DNA from: a beta proteobacterium L13
GTDB lineage: Bacteria > Pseudomonadota > Gammaproteobacteria > Burkholderiales > Chromobacteriaceae
Assembly: GCA_000335715.1 (NCBI GenBank)
Contig: AMYZ01000003.1
Location: forward strand, 186,001 to 250,000
Length of the DNA stretch: 64,000 bases
Reading direction: 5' to 3'
Shown: in pieces, positions 54,421 through 62,290 of the stretch
Layout: each line of letters begins with the position of its first letter
How positions within the stretch are numbered: the first letter of the stretch is position 1
Notes under the pieces: model-generated
Seen by the model: the letters and a program-made list of their open reading frames with translations, nothing else
What the model was told of the DNA's origin: nothing
The model's database searches: none
Translations under genes and position numbers: made by a program

Positions 54421-55356
54421 TTATTTGCCGGCCTGTTCGGCGATGACGGCTTCGATCAGCGGCGCGGCGTCCTGCTCCAGCAGTTTTTTGGCTACGGCGC
54501 GGCCCAGGGCGTCGGCGTAGTCACGCGGGGCGCTGGCGCTGGCGGTGAGCATCACCGAGCCGTCCGGATGCGCCACGAAGCCGCCCAGGGTGATGAGGTC
54601 GTCGGTAATGGTGGCAAAGCCGCCGATCGGGATCTGGCAGCTGCCGCCCAGTACGCGCGAGAAGGCACGTTCGGCGCTGACGCAGGCGTGGGTGTCTGCG
54701 TGGTTCAGCGGTGCCAGCAGGGCGACGAGGTCGTCACGGTCGGCGCGGATTTCGATACCCAGCGCGCCCTGGCCTACGGCCGGCAGGCTTTCCGACGGTG
54801 CCAGCTCCTGGCGGATGCGCTCGCTCAGTTCCAGGCGCTTCAGGCCGGCGGCGGCCAGGATGATGGCGTCGAATTCGCCGTCGTCCAGCTTGCGCAGGCG
54901 GGTTTGCACATTGCCACGCAGCGGCTTGATCACCAGATGCGGGAAGCGGGCGCGCAGCTGCGATTCGCGGCGCAGGCTGGAGGTACCCACCACGGCGCCG
55001 TGCGGCAGCTCGTGCAGGCTGGTGTAGCGGTTGGACACCAGTGCGTCACGCGGGTCTTCGCGCTCGCAGATGGCGGCCAGGGCAAAGCCTTCCGGCAGGT
55101 TCATCGGCACGTCCTTGATGGAGTGCACAGCGATATCGGCGCGGCCTTCTTGCAGGGCCAGCTCCAGCTCTTTCACAAACAGGCCTTTGCCGCCGATCTT
55201 GGACAGGGTTTTGTCCAGGATCTGGTCGCCCTGGGTGGTCATGCCCAGAATCTCTACCGTGAGCTGCGGGTACAGCGCCTCGAGGCGGGCTTTGATGTGT
55301 TCGGCCTGCCACATGGCGAGTTTGCTTTCGCGGCTGGCGATGACGAGCTTGTTCAT
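54421..55356 (-). CDS. hemC: Porphobilinogen deaminase
   Basis: HemC joins four porphobilinogens into hydroxymethylbilane, using a dipyrromethane cofactor on a Cys. The 311-residue protein has [17 protein letters not shown], the [13 protein letters not shown] loop, [14 protein letters not shown], and the cofactor-binding [12 protein letters not shown]. It leads the hemCDXY operon. A 15-bp palindrome lies about 100 bp upstream. Confidence 0.95.
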   Translation of the reverse strand: MNKLVIASRESKLAMWQAEHIKARLEALYPQLTVEILGMTTQGDQILDKTLSKIGGKGLFVKELELALQEGRADIAVHSIKDVPMNLPEGFALAAICEREDPRDALVSNRYTSLHELPHGAVVGTSSLRRESQLRARFPHLVIKPLRGNVQTRLRKLDDGEFDAIILAAAGLKRLELSERIRQELAPSESLPAVGQGALGIEIRADRDDLVALLAPLNHADTHACVSAERAFSRVLGGSCQIPIGGFATITDDLITLGGFVAHPDGSVMLTASASAPRDYADALGRAVAKKLLEQDAAPLIEAVIAEQAGK

Positions 55357-55458
55357 GAACGGCGGTCCTGCGCTAAGAAAAGGATGGCCGGCATTCTAGC
55401 ACGCACACGGCGGCCAACCTTGATGCAGGGCAGGGTGTGTGTAGCTGCAACATTACCT

Positions 55459-55473
55459 TGTAGTTTAACTACA
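55459..55473. promoter_or_regulatory. 15-bp palindrome upstream of the hem operon
   Basis: TGTAGTT-T-AACTACA is a perfect inverted repeat about 100 bp upstream of the hemC start, in a 141-bp gap. Its AT-rich centre and size fit a dimeric repressor or activator site. The regulator is unknown. Confidence 0.4.
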
Positions 55474-55497
55474 CGGTGCGCCGCTTTTGCGGCAGGA

Positions 55498-56391
55498 TTA
55501 CAGCAGTAAGGCCAGCATCAGCGGCATGGTGAGCATGGCAGCCAGTGTAGAGGTGGTCACCACCGCTGCTGCCAGCTCGCCGTCGCCCTGCATGCGTACG
55601 GCCAGGATATAGGCCGAGGTGGCGGTGGGCAGCATGCTCATCACCAGCGCCGCCTGGCGGTACAGGCCGGTAACGCCCAAGAGGCCGGTGGCCAGCACGG
55701 CGATGGCGGGTAGCAACAGCAGCTTGATGGCGTTCCAGTACAGCAAGGGGCCGGCGTGGCGGCGCAGCGCGGCAAAGCGCAGCCCGGCGCCCACGGTAAT
55801 CAGCCCCAGCGGCAGCGCGGCGGCAGCCAGGTGGTCGATGGCGGCAAACAGCGGCGCCGGGACGTGCAGGCCGCCCAGGTTGGCCGCCAGCCCGCTGCTG
55901 ATGCCCCAGATGATGGGGTTGCGCAGCAGCTCGTGCAGCATGCCGCGCTCGCTGCCGTGTGCCAGCTGGCCCACCGCCATCACGTTGACCACCGGCACCA
56001 TGCTGCCGCACAGCAGCGCGATGGTGGCAATGCCCTGCTGGCCGGCCAGTGTGCCCATCACGGCAAAGCCGACGTAGGTATTGAAGCGGTAAGCGCCCTG
56101 GTTGCCGGCGGCAAAGCTGGCCTGCGGCAGCCGGAACAGCGGCTTGGCCGCGCTGCCCAGCACAAAGGCGCAGGCGGTAAACAGCAGGCCTGCGGCCAAC
56201 ATGGGCAGGCTGGCGGCCAGGTCCAGCTGCGCCCGCGCCAGTGCGCGGAACAGCAGCGGCGGGAACAGCACGAAGTAAACGAATTTCTCGGCCTCTGCCC
56301 AGAAAGCAGGCGCCAGCCAGCCGCTGCGCCGCAGGGCGAAGCCGAACAGGATAAGCAGGAAATCGGGAATGAGGATCAGGGCGGTGTCCAT
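55498..56391 (-). CDS. AEC family transporter
   Basis: This 297-residue inner-membrane protein has about ten helices and belongs to the auxin efflux carrier (AEC) superfamily, which in bacteria exports organic acids such as malate. LIPDFLLILFGFALRRSG, YRFNTYVGFAVMG and VMSMLPTATSAYILA are typical. The start could be Met 56391 (MDTALILIP), Met 56400 or GTG 56418. It diverges from ppc, with 51 bp between. Confidence 0.87.
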   Translation of the reverse strand: MDTALILIPDFLLILFGFALRRSGWLAPAFWAEAEKFVYFVLFPPLLFRALARAQLDLAASLPMLAAGLLFTACAFVLGSAAKPLFRLPQASFAAGNQGAYRFNTYVGFAVMGTLAGQQGIATIALLCGSMVPVVNVMAVGQLAHGSERGMLHELLRNPIIWGISSGLAANLGGLHVPAPLFAAIDHLAAAALPLGLITVGAGLRFAALRRHAGPLLYWNAIKLLLLPAIAVLATGLLGVTGLYRQAALVMSMLPTATSAYILAVRMQGDGELAAAVVTTSTLAAMLTMPLMLALLL

Positions 56392-56442
56392 GCCGGCCAT
56401 CTTCGCAATGTTTGTCACAATAAAATATCAGGGAAATAGAGT

Positions 56443-59151
56443 ATGAACGATCAGGACAAGGATTTACCGCTACGCGAAGACCTGGCACGGCTGAACCGCC
56501 TGCTGGAAGCGCTGCTGCTGGAGCAGGAAGGCATCGAGGTGGTGGACGAGATCCGCGCCATCCCCAGCGGCGCGCAGCGCCACGACGCCGAGGCCGACGC
56601 GCTGGTAGAGCGCCTGTCGCCGGCCACCACCACCGCGCTGGTGCGCGCCTGTGGTTTGTACTCGCAGCTGTTCAATATTGCCGAAGACCTGCACCACGCC
56701 CGCCGCCGCCGCGCCCACCAGCGCGCCGGCAGTGCGCCGCAGCGCGGCAGCCTGTCGCGTGCGCTGGCCAGCCTGCACGAAAGCGGCGTGGATTTTGCCA
56801 GCCTGAACGCCGCGCTGCAGGACGCCAGCGTTAGCGCCGTGCTGACCGCCCACCCTACCGAAGTACAGCGCCAGAGCGTGCTGGACGGCCACCGCGCCGT
56901 GCGCAAGTTCCTGCAGCAGCTGTCCTCGCCGGACATCACGCCAGAAGAAGAAGCCGAAGTCGAGGCCAAATTGCAGCGCGTCATCCACACGCTGTGGCAA
57001 ACCACCGAAATCCGCCCGTTCAAGATGACGGTAGCCGACGAGATCGAAAACGGCGTGGCTTACCACCCGCTGTCGTTCTTCCAGGCCATCCCCGCGCTGT
57101 ACGAGCGCCTGGGCCGCCAGATGCGCGAGCTGTGGGGCCAGGACGCCGCCATACCGTCCTTCCTGCGCGTGGGCAGCTGGATCGGTGGCGACCGCGACGG
57201 CAACCCCAATGTGGACGCCGGCGTATTGCGCCACGCCATTACCCGCCAGGCCGAGGTGGCGTTCAAACACTACTTCTACGAGCTGGCCGGCCTGTACCGC
57301 GAGCTGTCGCTGTCGTCGCGCCACATCCGCGTGTCGCCTGCCGTCGCCGCGCTGGCCGCCGTGTCGCCCGACGCCGCCATCAGCCGCCGCGAAGAGCCGT
57401 ACCGCCTGGCGCTGGCCACTATCGAAGGCCGCCTGTCCGCCACCGCGGCCAACCTTGGCCTGCCGCTGCGCGGCCGCTGGACCGCCGGCGAGGCCTACCC
57501 CGACACCGACGCGCTGCAAGCTGACCTGGCCGCGCTGCGCGACTCGCTGGCTGCCAACGGCAGCGCCTTGCTGGTGTACGGCCGGCTGGGCAAGCTGGCG
57601 CGCGCGGTGGACGTATTCGGCTTTTACCTGATGCCGCTGGACCTGCGCCAGCACGCCGAAAAGCACGCTGGCGTGGTGGGCGAGCTGTTCGCCCACGCCA
57701 ACCTGGAGCACTACGCCGCGCTGGACGAAGCCGCCCGCGTGCGCGTGCTGCTGCGCGAGCTGGCCACGCCGCGCCTGCTGTACTCGCCCTTCCTCAGCTA
57801 CAGCGCCGACAGCGAAAAAGAGCTGGCCATCTTCCGCGAAGCGGCGCTGGTGCAGCAGCAGTTCGGCCAGGGCGCCATAGCCCAGTGCATCATCTCCAAC
57901 TGCGCCAGCGTGTCCGACATCCTGGCGCTGGCGCTGCTGGCCAAGGAAAGCGGCCTGCTGCGGCTGGACGGCGGCGTGCCGGTGATCAGCCTGAACCTGG
58001 TGCCGCTGTTCGAAACCATTGCCGACCTGGACGCCTCGGCCGCCATCATGCAGCAGCTGTTTGCGCTGCCGTGGTACCAGCAGCTGCTGAAGAGCCGTGG
58101 CAGCGTGCAGGAAGTGATGCTGGGTTATTCCGACAGCAACAAGGACGGCGGCTACCTCACCAGCCAGTGGGAGCTGTACCAGGCCGAGCAGCGCCTGGTG
58201 CGCGTGTTCGACGCCGCCGGGGTGAAGATGCGCCTGTTCCACGGCCGGGGCGGCTCGGTAGGCCGTGGCGGTGGCCCCGCTTACGAGGCCATCATGGCGC
58301 AGCCGGCCGGTACCGTGGTTGGCCGCATCCGCATTACCGAGCAGGGCGAGATCATCACCGCCAAGTTTGCCGACCCGGACAACGCCACCCGCAACCTGGA
58401 AGCACTGGTGGCCGCCACGCTGGAAGCCACCCTCAGCCAGGGCAGCCAGCAGGATACCGACGAAAGCGTACTGGCCGAGCTGTCCGGCCACGCCTACCGC
58501 ACCTACCGTGCGCTGGTGGAATCGGACGGCTTCATGCAGTACTTCATGGAAGCCACGCCGATCAGCGCCATCGCCAAGCTCAACATCGGCAGCCGCCCGG
58601 CCTCGCGCAAGGCGCTGGCCAGCATCAAGGACCTGCGCGCCATTCCGTGGGTGTTCTCCTGGTCGCAATCGCGGGTGATGCTGCCGGGCTGGTACGGCTT
58701 TGGCAGCGCGGTGTCGGCCTTCCTGGCTGCGCACGGTAACGATGCTGGCCTGGCGCAGCTGCAGGCGCTATACCGCCAGTCGCCGTTCTTCCAGGTGATT
58801 TTGTCCAATATGGAACAGGTACTGGCCAAGGCCGACCTGCAGATCGCGCGCCGCTACGCTGCGCTGGTGGGTGACGCGGCGCTGGCCGACCGCCTGTTCG
58901 GCGGCCTGCAGGCCGAGTTCGACAAGACGCTGGCGGCGTTCTTTGCCATCACCGGCCAGGACAAGCTGCTGCAGGGTAACCCCACGCTGGCACGCAGCCT
59001 GGATACCCGCCTGCCCTACCTGGACGCGCTGAACCTGCTGCAGGTAAAACTGCTGCAGCGCCTGCGCCAGGAGCCGGACGATGAGGCCGCGCTGTACGCC
59101 ATCCACCTCACCATCAACGGTATCTCCGCCGGCCTGCGCAACAGCGGCTAA
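56443..59151 (+). CDS. ppc: Phosphoenolpyruvate carboxylase
   Basis: PEPC makes oxaloacetate from PEP and bicarbonate to refill the TCA cycle. The 902-residue protein has VLTAHPTEVQRQSVL with the catalytic His, and LFHGRGGSVGRGGGPAYEA. The C-terminal end (GISAGLRNSG) is the conserved family tail ending in -NTG-like NSG. GGGAAATAG lies upstream of ATG 56443. It consumes PEP like AroG. Confidence 0.96.
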   Translation: MNDQDKDLPLREDLARLNRLLEALLLEQEGIEVVDEIRAIPSGAQRHDAEADALVERLSPATTTALVRACGLYSQLFNIAEDLHHARRRRAHQRAGSAPQRGSLSRALASLHESGVDFASLNAALQDASVSAVLTAHPTEVQRQSVLDGHRAVRKFLQQLSSPDITPEEEAEVEAKLQRVIHTLWQTTEIRPFKMTVADEIENGVAYHPLSFFQAIPALYERLGRQMRELWGQDAAIPSFLRVGSWIGGDRDGNPNVDAGVLRHAITRQAEVAFKHYFYELAGLYRELSLSSRHIRVSPAVAALAAVSPDAAISRREEPYRLALATIEGRLSATAANLGLPLRGRWTAGEAYPDTDALQADLAALRDSLAANGSALLVYGRLGKLARAVDVFGFYLMPLDLRQHAEKHAGVVGELFAHANLEHYAALDEAARVRVLLRELATPRLLYSPFLSYSADSEKELAIFREAALVQQQFGQGAIAQCIISNCASVSDILALALLAKESGLLRLDGGVPVISLNLVPLFETIADLDASAAIMQQLFALPWYQQLLKSRGSVQEVMLGYSDSNKDGGYLTSQWELYQAEQRLVRVFDAAGVKMRLFHGRGGSVGRGGGPAYEAIMAQPAGTVVGRIRITEQGEIITAKFADPDNATRNLEALVAATLEATLSQGSQQDTDESVLAELSGHAYRTYRALVESDGFMQYFMEATPISAIAKLNIGSRPASRKALASIKDLRAIPWVFSWSQSRVMLPGWYGFGSAVSAFLAAHGNDAGLAQLQALYRQSPFFQVILSNMEQVLAKADLQIARRYAALVGDAALADRLFGGLQAEFDKTLAAFFAITGQDKLLQGNPTLARSLDTRLPYLDALNLLQVKLLQRLRQEPDDEAALYAIHLTINGISAGLRNSG

Positions 59152-59152
59152 G

Positions 59153-59162
59153 GTTGGCCGCA
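59153..59162 (+). repeat. Uptake-like motif just after ppc
   Basis: GTTGGCCGCA starts 2 bp past the ppc stop and lies directly before its terminator, in the context CTAAGGTTGGCCGCAGGG. Confidence 0.8.
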
Positions 59163-59168
59163 GGGCAG

Positions 59169-59204
59169 CAAAAAGCCAGTCTGTACTTGCAGACTGGCTT
59201 TTTT
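59169..59204. terminator. Bidirectional terminator after ppc
   Basis: AAAAGCCAGTCTG and CAGACTGGCTTTT form a 13-bp stem around TACTTG. Confidence 0.92.
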
Positions 59205-59240
59205 CGTTTATCGCCTAAGCACCAGTGGTGGCCGGCTGCC

Positions 59241-59576
59241 TCAACCGCCGCGCAGCGTGTGCAGCTTCAGCGGCAGCGGCTCGCCCAGCCAGCGTGCGGC
59301 GCTGGTGTGACCCGCTACTTCGTTGTCCAGCTCCGGGTGCAGCAGCACCGGCAGGCCGTCGCGGTATTGCTCCAGCAAGGCGGTCACCGCCGGCAGCAGC
59401 GGCTCGGCAAAGTCGATCTCGAACATCGGCCGCGTGTGCGGGCCCACTTCGCGTGCTATCAGCTGCCCCAGCCAGCAGCCGGCCGGCAGGCGCGGCGCCA
59501 GCGTGGCGTGCAGGTTGGCCGCTTGTGCGGTTTGTTCAGGCAGAAAATAAACGTGGGCGTGGTAAATGGTAGTCAT
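59241..59576 (-). CDS. DOPA 4,5-dioxygenase family protein
   Basis: This 111-residue protein belongs to the small DOPA 4,5-dioxygenase family, typically one ferredoxin-like domain. It begins MTTIYHAHVYFLPEQTAQ with the His-X-His-X-Tyr-Phe motif and has LIAREVGPHTRPMFEIDF and LLHPELDNEVAGHTSAARW; the His residues fit a mononuclear Fe site. In plants and fungi relatives open catechol rings; the bacterial substrate is unknown. Confidence 0.85.
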   Translation of the reverse strand: MTTIYHAHVYFLPEQTAQAANLHATLAPRLPAGCWLGQLIAREVGPHTRPMFEIDFAEPLLPAVTALLEQYRDGLPVLLHPELDNEVAGHTSAARWLGEPLPLKLHTLRGG

Positions 59577-59628
59577 TGTGTGCGTTTGATGTGAGTTTGG
59601 TGCAATGTTATTGCATGCTGGCTGCCAT

Positions 59629-59769
59629 TCATAGTGGGGTGCGGCGCACGCGTTCGCGGGCGTCGTCCAGCAGGCGTTGCTGGCGGTACGTCAGGCTGTC
59701 CTGATGGTGATGCCTGGGCGCAGGCGCGGGGGTAAACCAATAGGCGAGTAGGCGGCGCAGCAGTTTCAT
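59629..59769 (-). CDS. Possible small protein, 46 residues
   Basis: This short frame (ATG 59769 to TGA 59629) encodes MKLLRRLLAYWFTPAPAPRH, then HHQDSLTYRQQ and RLLDDARERVRRTPL. It is basic, with a short hydrophobic start and three consecutive histidines. GAG lies 9 bp upstream. It fills a gap between the DOPA-dioxygenase and LysR genes and its codon use is like neighbours. It is not recognised. Confidence 0.45.
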   Translation of the reverse strand: MKLLRRLLAYWFTPAPAPRHHHQDSLTYRQQRLLDDARERVRRTPL

Positions 59770-59863
59770 GGCATGCTCATTGTTGAGTAATTGGCGATGA
59801 AGCCAGCTTAATCAGCCTGCTAATGCCGATAAACCCGTGCCTGCTCACCATATTGTCAAGCCA

Positions 59864-60766
59864 ATGAAAACAATGCCGCTGCCAGACGACGTGCTGGTGT
59901 TCGAGGCCATTGCCCGCCTGGGTAGCCTGACGGCCGCTGCCGAGGCGCTGGGCTGTACCCGCAGCCTGGTCAGCCTGCGGCTGAAGGCGCTGGAAAAGCA
60001 GCTGGGCGCGGTGCTGGTGTTGCGCACCACACGCCGGCTGGCGCTGACCGAGGCCGGCCAGCAGCTACTGCCACATGCCCAGGCCATGCGCCAGGCGCTG
60101 GAACGCATGCCGAATGCCGTCGATAGCGCCCAGTGCACGGTAGAAGGCCCGCTGGCCTTGTCGACAACCGTGTCCATGGCACCGATGCTGGCCTCACTGC
60201 TGGCCGAGCTGGGGCGGCAGCAGCCCGGCCTGCAGCTGCGGCTGGATGTGAACAATCGGGTACAGGACCCGATCGCCGACGTACTGGATTTCTGTCTGCG
60301 TATCCGCAAGGTGCACGACGAGTCGCTGGTGGCGCGGCCGGCCGGCTGGGTGGAGGAGGGGCTGTACGCCAGCCCGGCCTTTTTGCAGCAGCACGGTTGG
60401 CCGCAGCATCCGGATGACTTGCAGCGGCACGGCCTGCTCAGCCACGAGAACGGGGAACAAGTGACCTTGCTGCGTGGCGAAGAAACCTGGGTTATCCAGC
60501 CGGGTGCCGCCTTCATCTGCAGTAATGCCTACGTCGCCTGCCTCAGCCTGTGTGTGGCCGGTTACGGCATCAGCCTGCTGCCGCATTACATGGCGGCGCC
60601 GGCCTGCCGCCGTGGCGAGCTGCTGCGGGTATTGCCGGACTGGCACTGCGAGCGCTGGCCGGTGTTTCTGGTCTACCCCTACCGCCAGCCCATGCCGCGC
60701 AAGTACACGGTGCTGATCGACTTCCTGTTGCCGCGCATCGCCGCCGCACTGGCCGACCAGGCCTGA
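59864..60766 (+). CDS. LysR-family transcriptional regulator
   Basis: This 300-residue LTTR has an N-terminal HTH (FEAIARLGSLTAAAEALGCT, then RSLVSLRLKALEKQLG) and an effector domain. GTG 59837 and ATG 59873 are alternative starts; ATG 59864 is a reasonable middle choice. Its target may be rarD, 61 bp downstream on the same strand, or another gene. It belongs to the CrgA/DhcR-like group judging by length and pattern. Confidence 0.87.
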   Translation: MKTMPLPDDVLVFEAIARLGSLTAAAEALGCTRSLVSLRLKALEKQLGAVLVLRTTRRLALTEAGQQLLPHAQAMRQALERMPNAVDSAQCTVEGPLALSTTVSMAPMLASLLAELGRQQPGLQLRLDVNNRVQDPIADVLDFCLRIRKVHDESLVARPAGWVEEGLYASPAFLQQHGWPQHPDDLQRHGLLSHENGEQVTLLRGEETWVIQPGAAFICSNAYVACLSLCVAGYGISLLPHYMAAPACRRGELLRVLPDWHCERWPVFLVYPYRQPMPRKYTVLIDFLLPRIAAALADQA

Positions 60767-60827
60767 GGCCGCTGGCCGCCAGCGGTCATTTACGGCACTA
60801 TCACCGGGTATTCACTCGGGATTCGAT

Positions 60828-61748
60828 ATGACTACCCCCCACGCGCCGTCCGGGCGCGGCATTGCGCTGTCGATCAGCGCGTCACTGCTGTTTTCATTGT
60901 TGCCGGCTTACGTTACCCAGCTGCGGCCGCTGGATGGCCTGGGCATCTTTGCCTGGCGCATCCTGTGCACGCTGCCGGGCGTATTGCTGATCGTGCTGCT
61001 CACCGGCAAGCGGCAGGCGTTTGCCGACAGCTGGCAGCGCATGTGGCGGCAGCCGTCGTTGCTGGCCGCCGTGGCCGGCATGGCCGCGCTGATGGGCGTG
61101 CAGCTGTGGCTGTTCCTGTGGGCGCCGCTGCACGGCCAGGTGATGGCGGTATCGATGGGCTATTTTCTGGCGCCACTGGTGATGGTGCTGGTAGGGCGGC
61201 TGCTGTACGGCGAGCGGCTGTACCGGCTGCAGGCCATCGCGGTAGGGCTGGCGCTGTTGGGCGTGCTGCACGAGCTGTGGCTGACGCGCGCCATTGCCTG
61301 GCCCACGCTGCTGGTGGTGCTGGGCTACCCGCCGTATTTTGTGCTGCGCCGCAAGAGCGGGCTGGACCCGGTGTGCGGCTTTGCGCTGGAAATGACGCTG
61401 ATGTTCCCGGTAGCGCTGGCCATGCTGCTGTGGCTGGGCCCGGCCGGCTGGGGTGTGTTGGACGAGGCACGTTTCTGGTGGCTGCTGCCGGGGCTGGGCA
61501 TCCTCAGCTCCATTGCCCTGCTGTGCAATATTGCCGCCAGCCACCTGCTGCCGATGGGGCTGTGGGGGCTGCTGGGTTATGTGGAGCCGGCGCTACTGTT
61601 TGTGTTGGCCATCACCGTGCTGGGCGAGCCGTTGGGTGCGGACGGGCTGCTGACCTACGGGCCGATCTGGGGCGCCATCGTGATCACCGGCATCCATACC
61701 CTGCGCCAGCAACGCAAGCTGGCGCTGTCTGCAAGGAGCGAGGCATGA
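60828..61748 (+). CDS. rarD: EamA family transporter RarD
   Basis: This 306-residue protein has about ten helices in two EamA units and matches the RarD group (chloramphenicol-sensitive phenotype family) at ISASLLFSLLPAYVTQLRPL and ILCTLPGVLLIVLL. The substrate is unknown. Its stop overlaps the next gene start (ATGA, 61745-61748). Confidence 0.83.
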   Translation: MTTPHAPSGRGIALSISASLLFSLLPAYVTQLRPLDGLGIFAWRILCTLPGVLLIVLLTGKRQAFADSWQRMWRQPSLLAAVAGMAALMGVQLWLFLWAPLHGQVMAVSMGYFLAPLVMVLVGRLLYGERLYRLQAIAVGLALLGVLHELWLTRAIAWPTLLVVLGYPPYFVLRRKSGLDPVCGFALEMTLMFPVALAMLLWLGPAGWGVLDEARFWWLLPGLGILSSIALLCNIAASHLLPMGLWGLLGYVEPALLFVLAITVLGEPLGADGLLTYGPIWGAIVITGIHTLRQQRKLALSARSEA

Positions 61749-62263
61749 AAAGGATTTTGCTGGCGTTGGCCATGGCGGCCACGACCTTGGCCGCAGCCGC
61801 GCAAACCACGATGTCGGTGCCGGTGCGCCAGGGCTGGTTTGACGGCCAGCCGGTGTGGTACCTCACCACCGACGCCTCGCGCGCGGACGCCGCCATCGAC
61901 AACGCGGCCAACCTGGTACCCAGGCTGGCCAACGCGTTGCCGCTGAGCCGCCACGAGCCCAACCCGCGCTCGGTGCTGGACCGCATCTACAAGTTTGCCG
62001 CCCAGCCCAGCGTGTTGCCGTCGGTGCCGCAGCCTTTGGGTGCGGCCAACCGTGACCGCGCTTATTCGCCGCTGTGGGACGTGATCATGGTGCACTGGCA
62101 GCCCGGCCGCGCCGTGCGCGAGCTGCGCTCGGTGGATGAGGTGCTGGCGGCGGAGGACGCTGGCGACGTGCGGCTGGAGCCGCTGGAGCTGGTGGTGAAC
62201 TGCCCGGTGCTGCAGGTGGGCCGCCAGGCGCTGCCGGGTATTACGCCGTTGCCACCGCCATGA
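61745..62263 (+). CDS. Secreted protein of unknown function
   Basis: This 172-residue protein has a signal peptide (MKRILLALAMAATTLAAAAQ). It then reads MSVPVRQGWFDGQPVWYLTT and SPLWDVIMVHWQPG; I do not recognise the family with confidence. Its ATG overlaps the rarD stop, so it is translationally coupled to a transporter. Two uptake-like motifs (61903, 62041) lie in it. Confidence 0.75.
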   Translation: MKRILLALAMAATTLAAAAQTTMSVPVRQGWFDGQPVWYLTTDASRADAAIDNAANLVPRLANALPLSRHEPNPRSVLDRIYKFAAQPSVLPSVPQPLGAANRDRAYSPLWDVIMVHWQPGRAVRELRSVDEVLAAEDAGDVRLEPLELVVNCPVLQVGRQALPGITPLPPP

Positions 62264-62290
62264 CGTGCCTGCTGCTGGCGGTGGCAGGCA

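Noticed and set aside
56470-58734. A 754-codon - strand frame opposite ppc
   Set aside because: Composition is typical of an antisense shadow in high-GC DNA, and ppc is certain.
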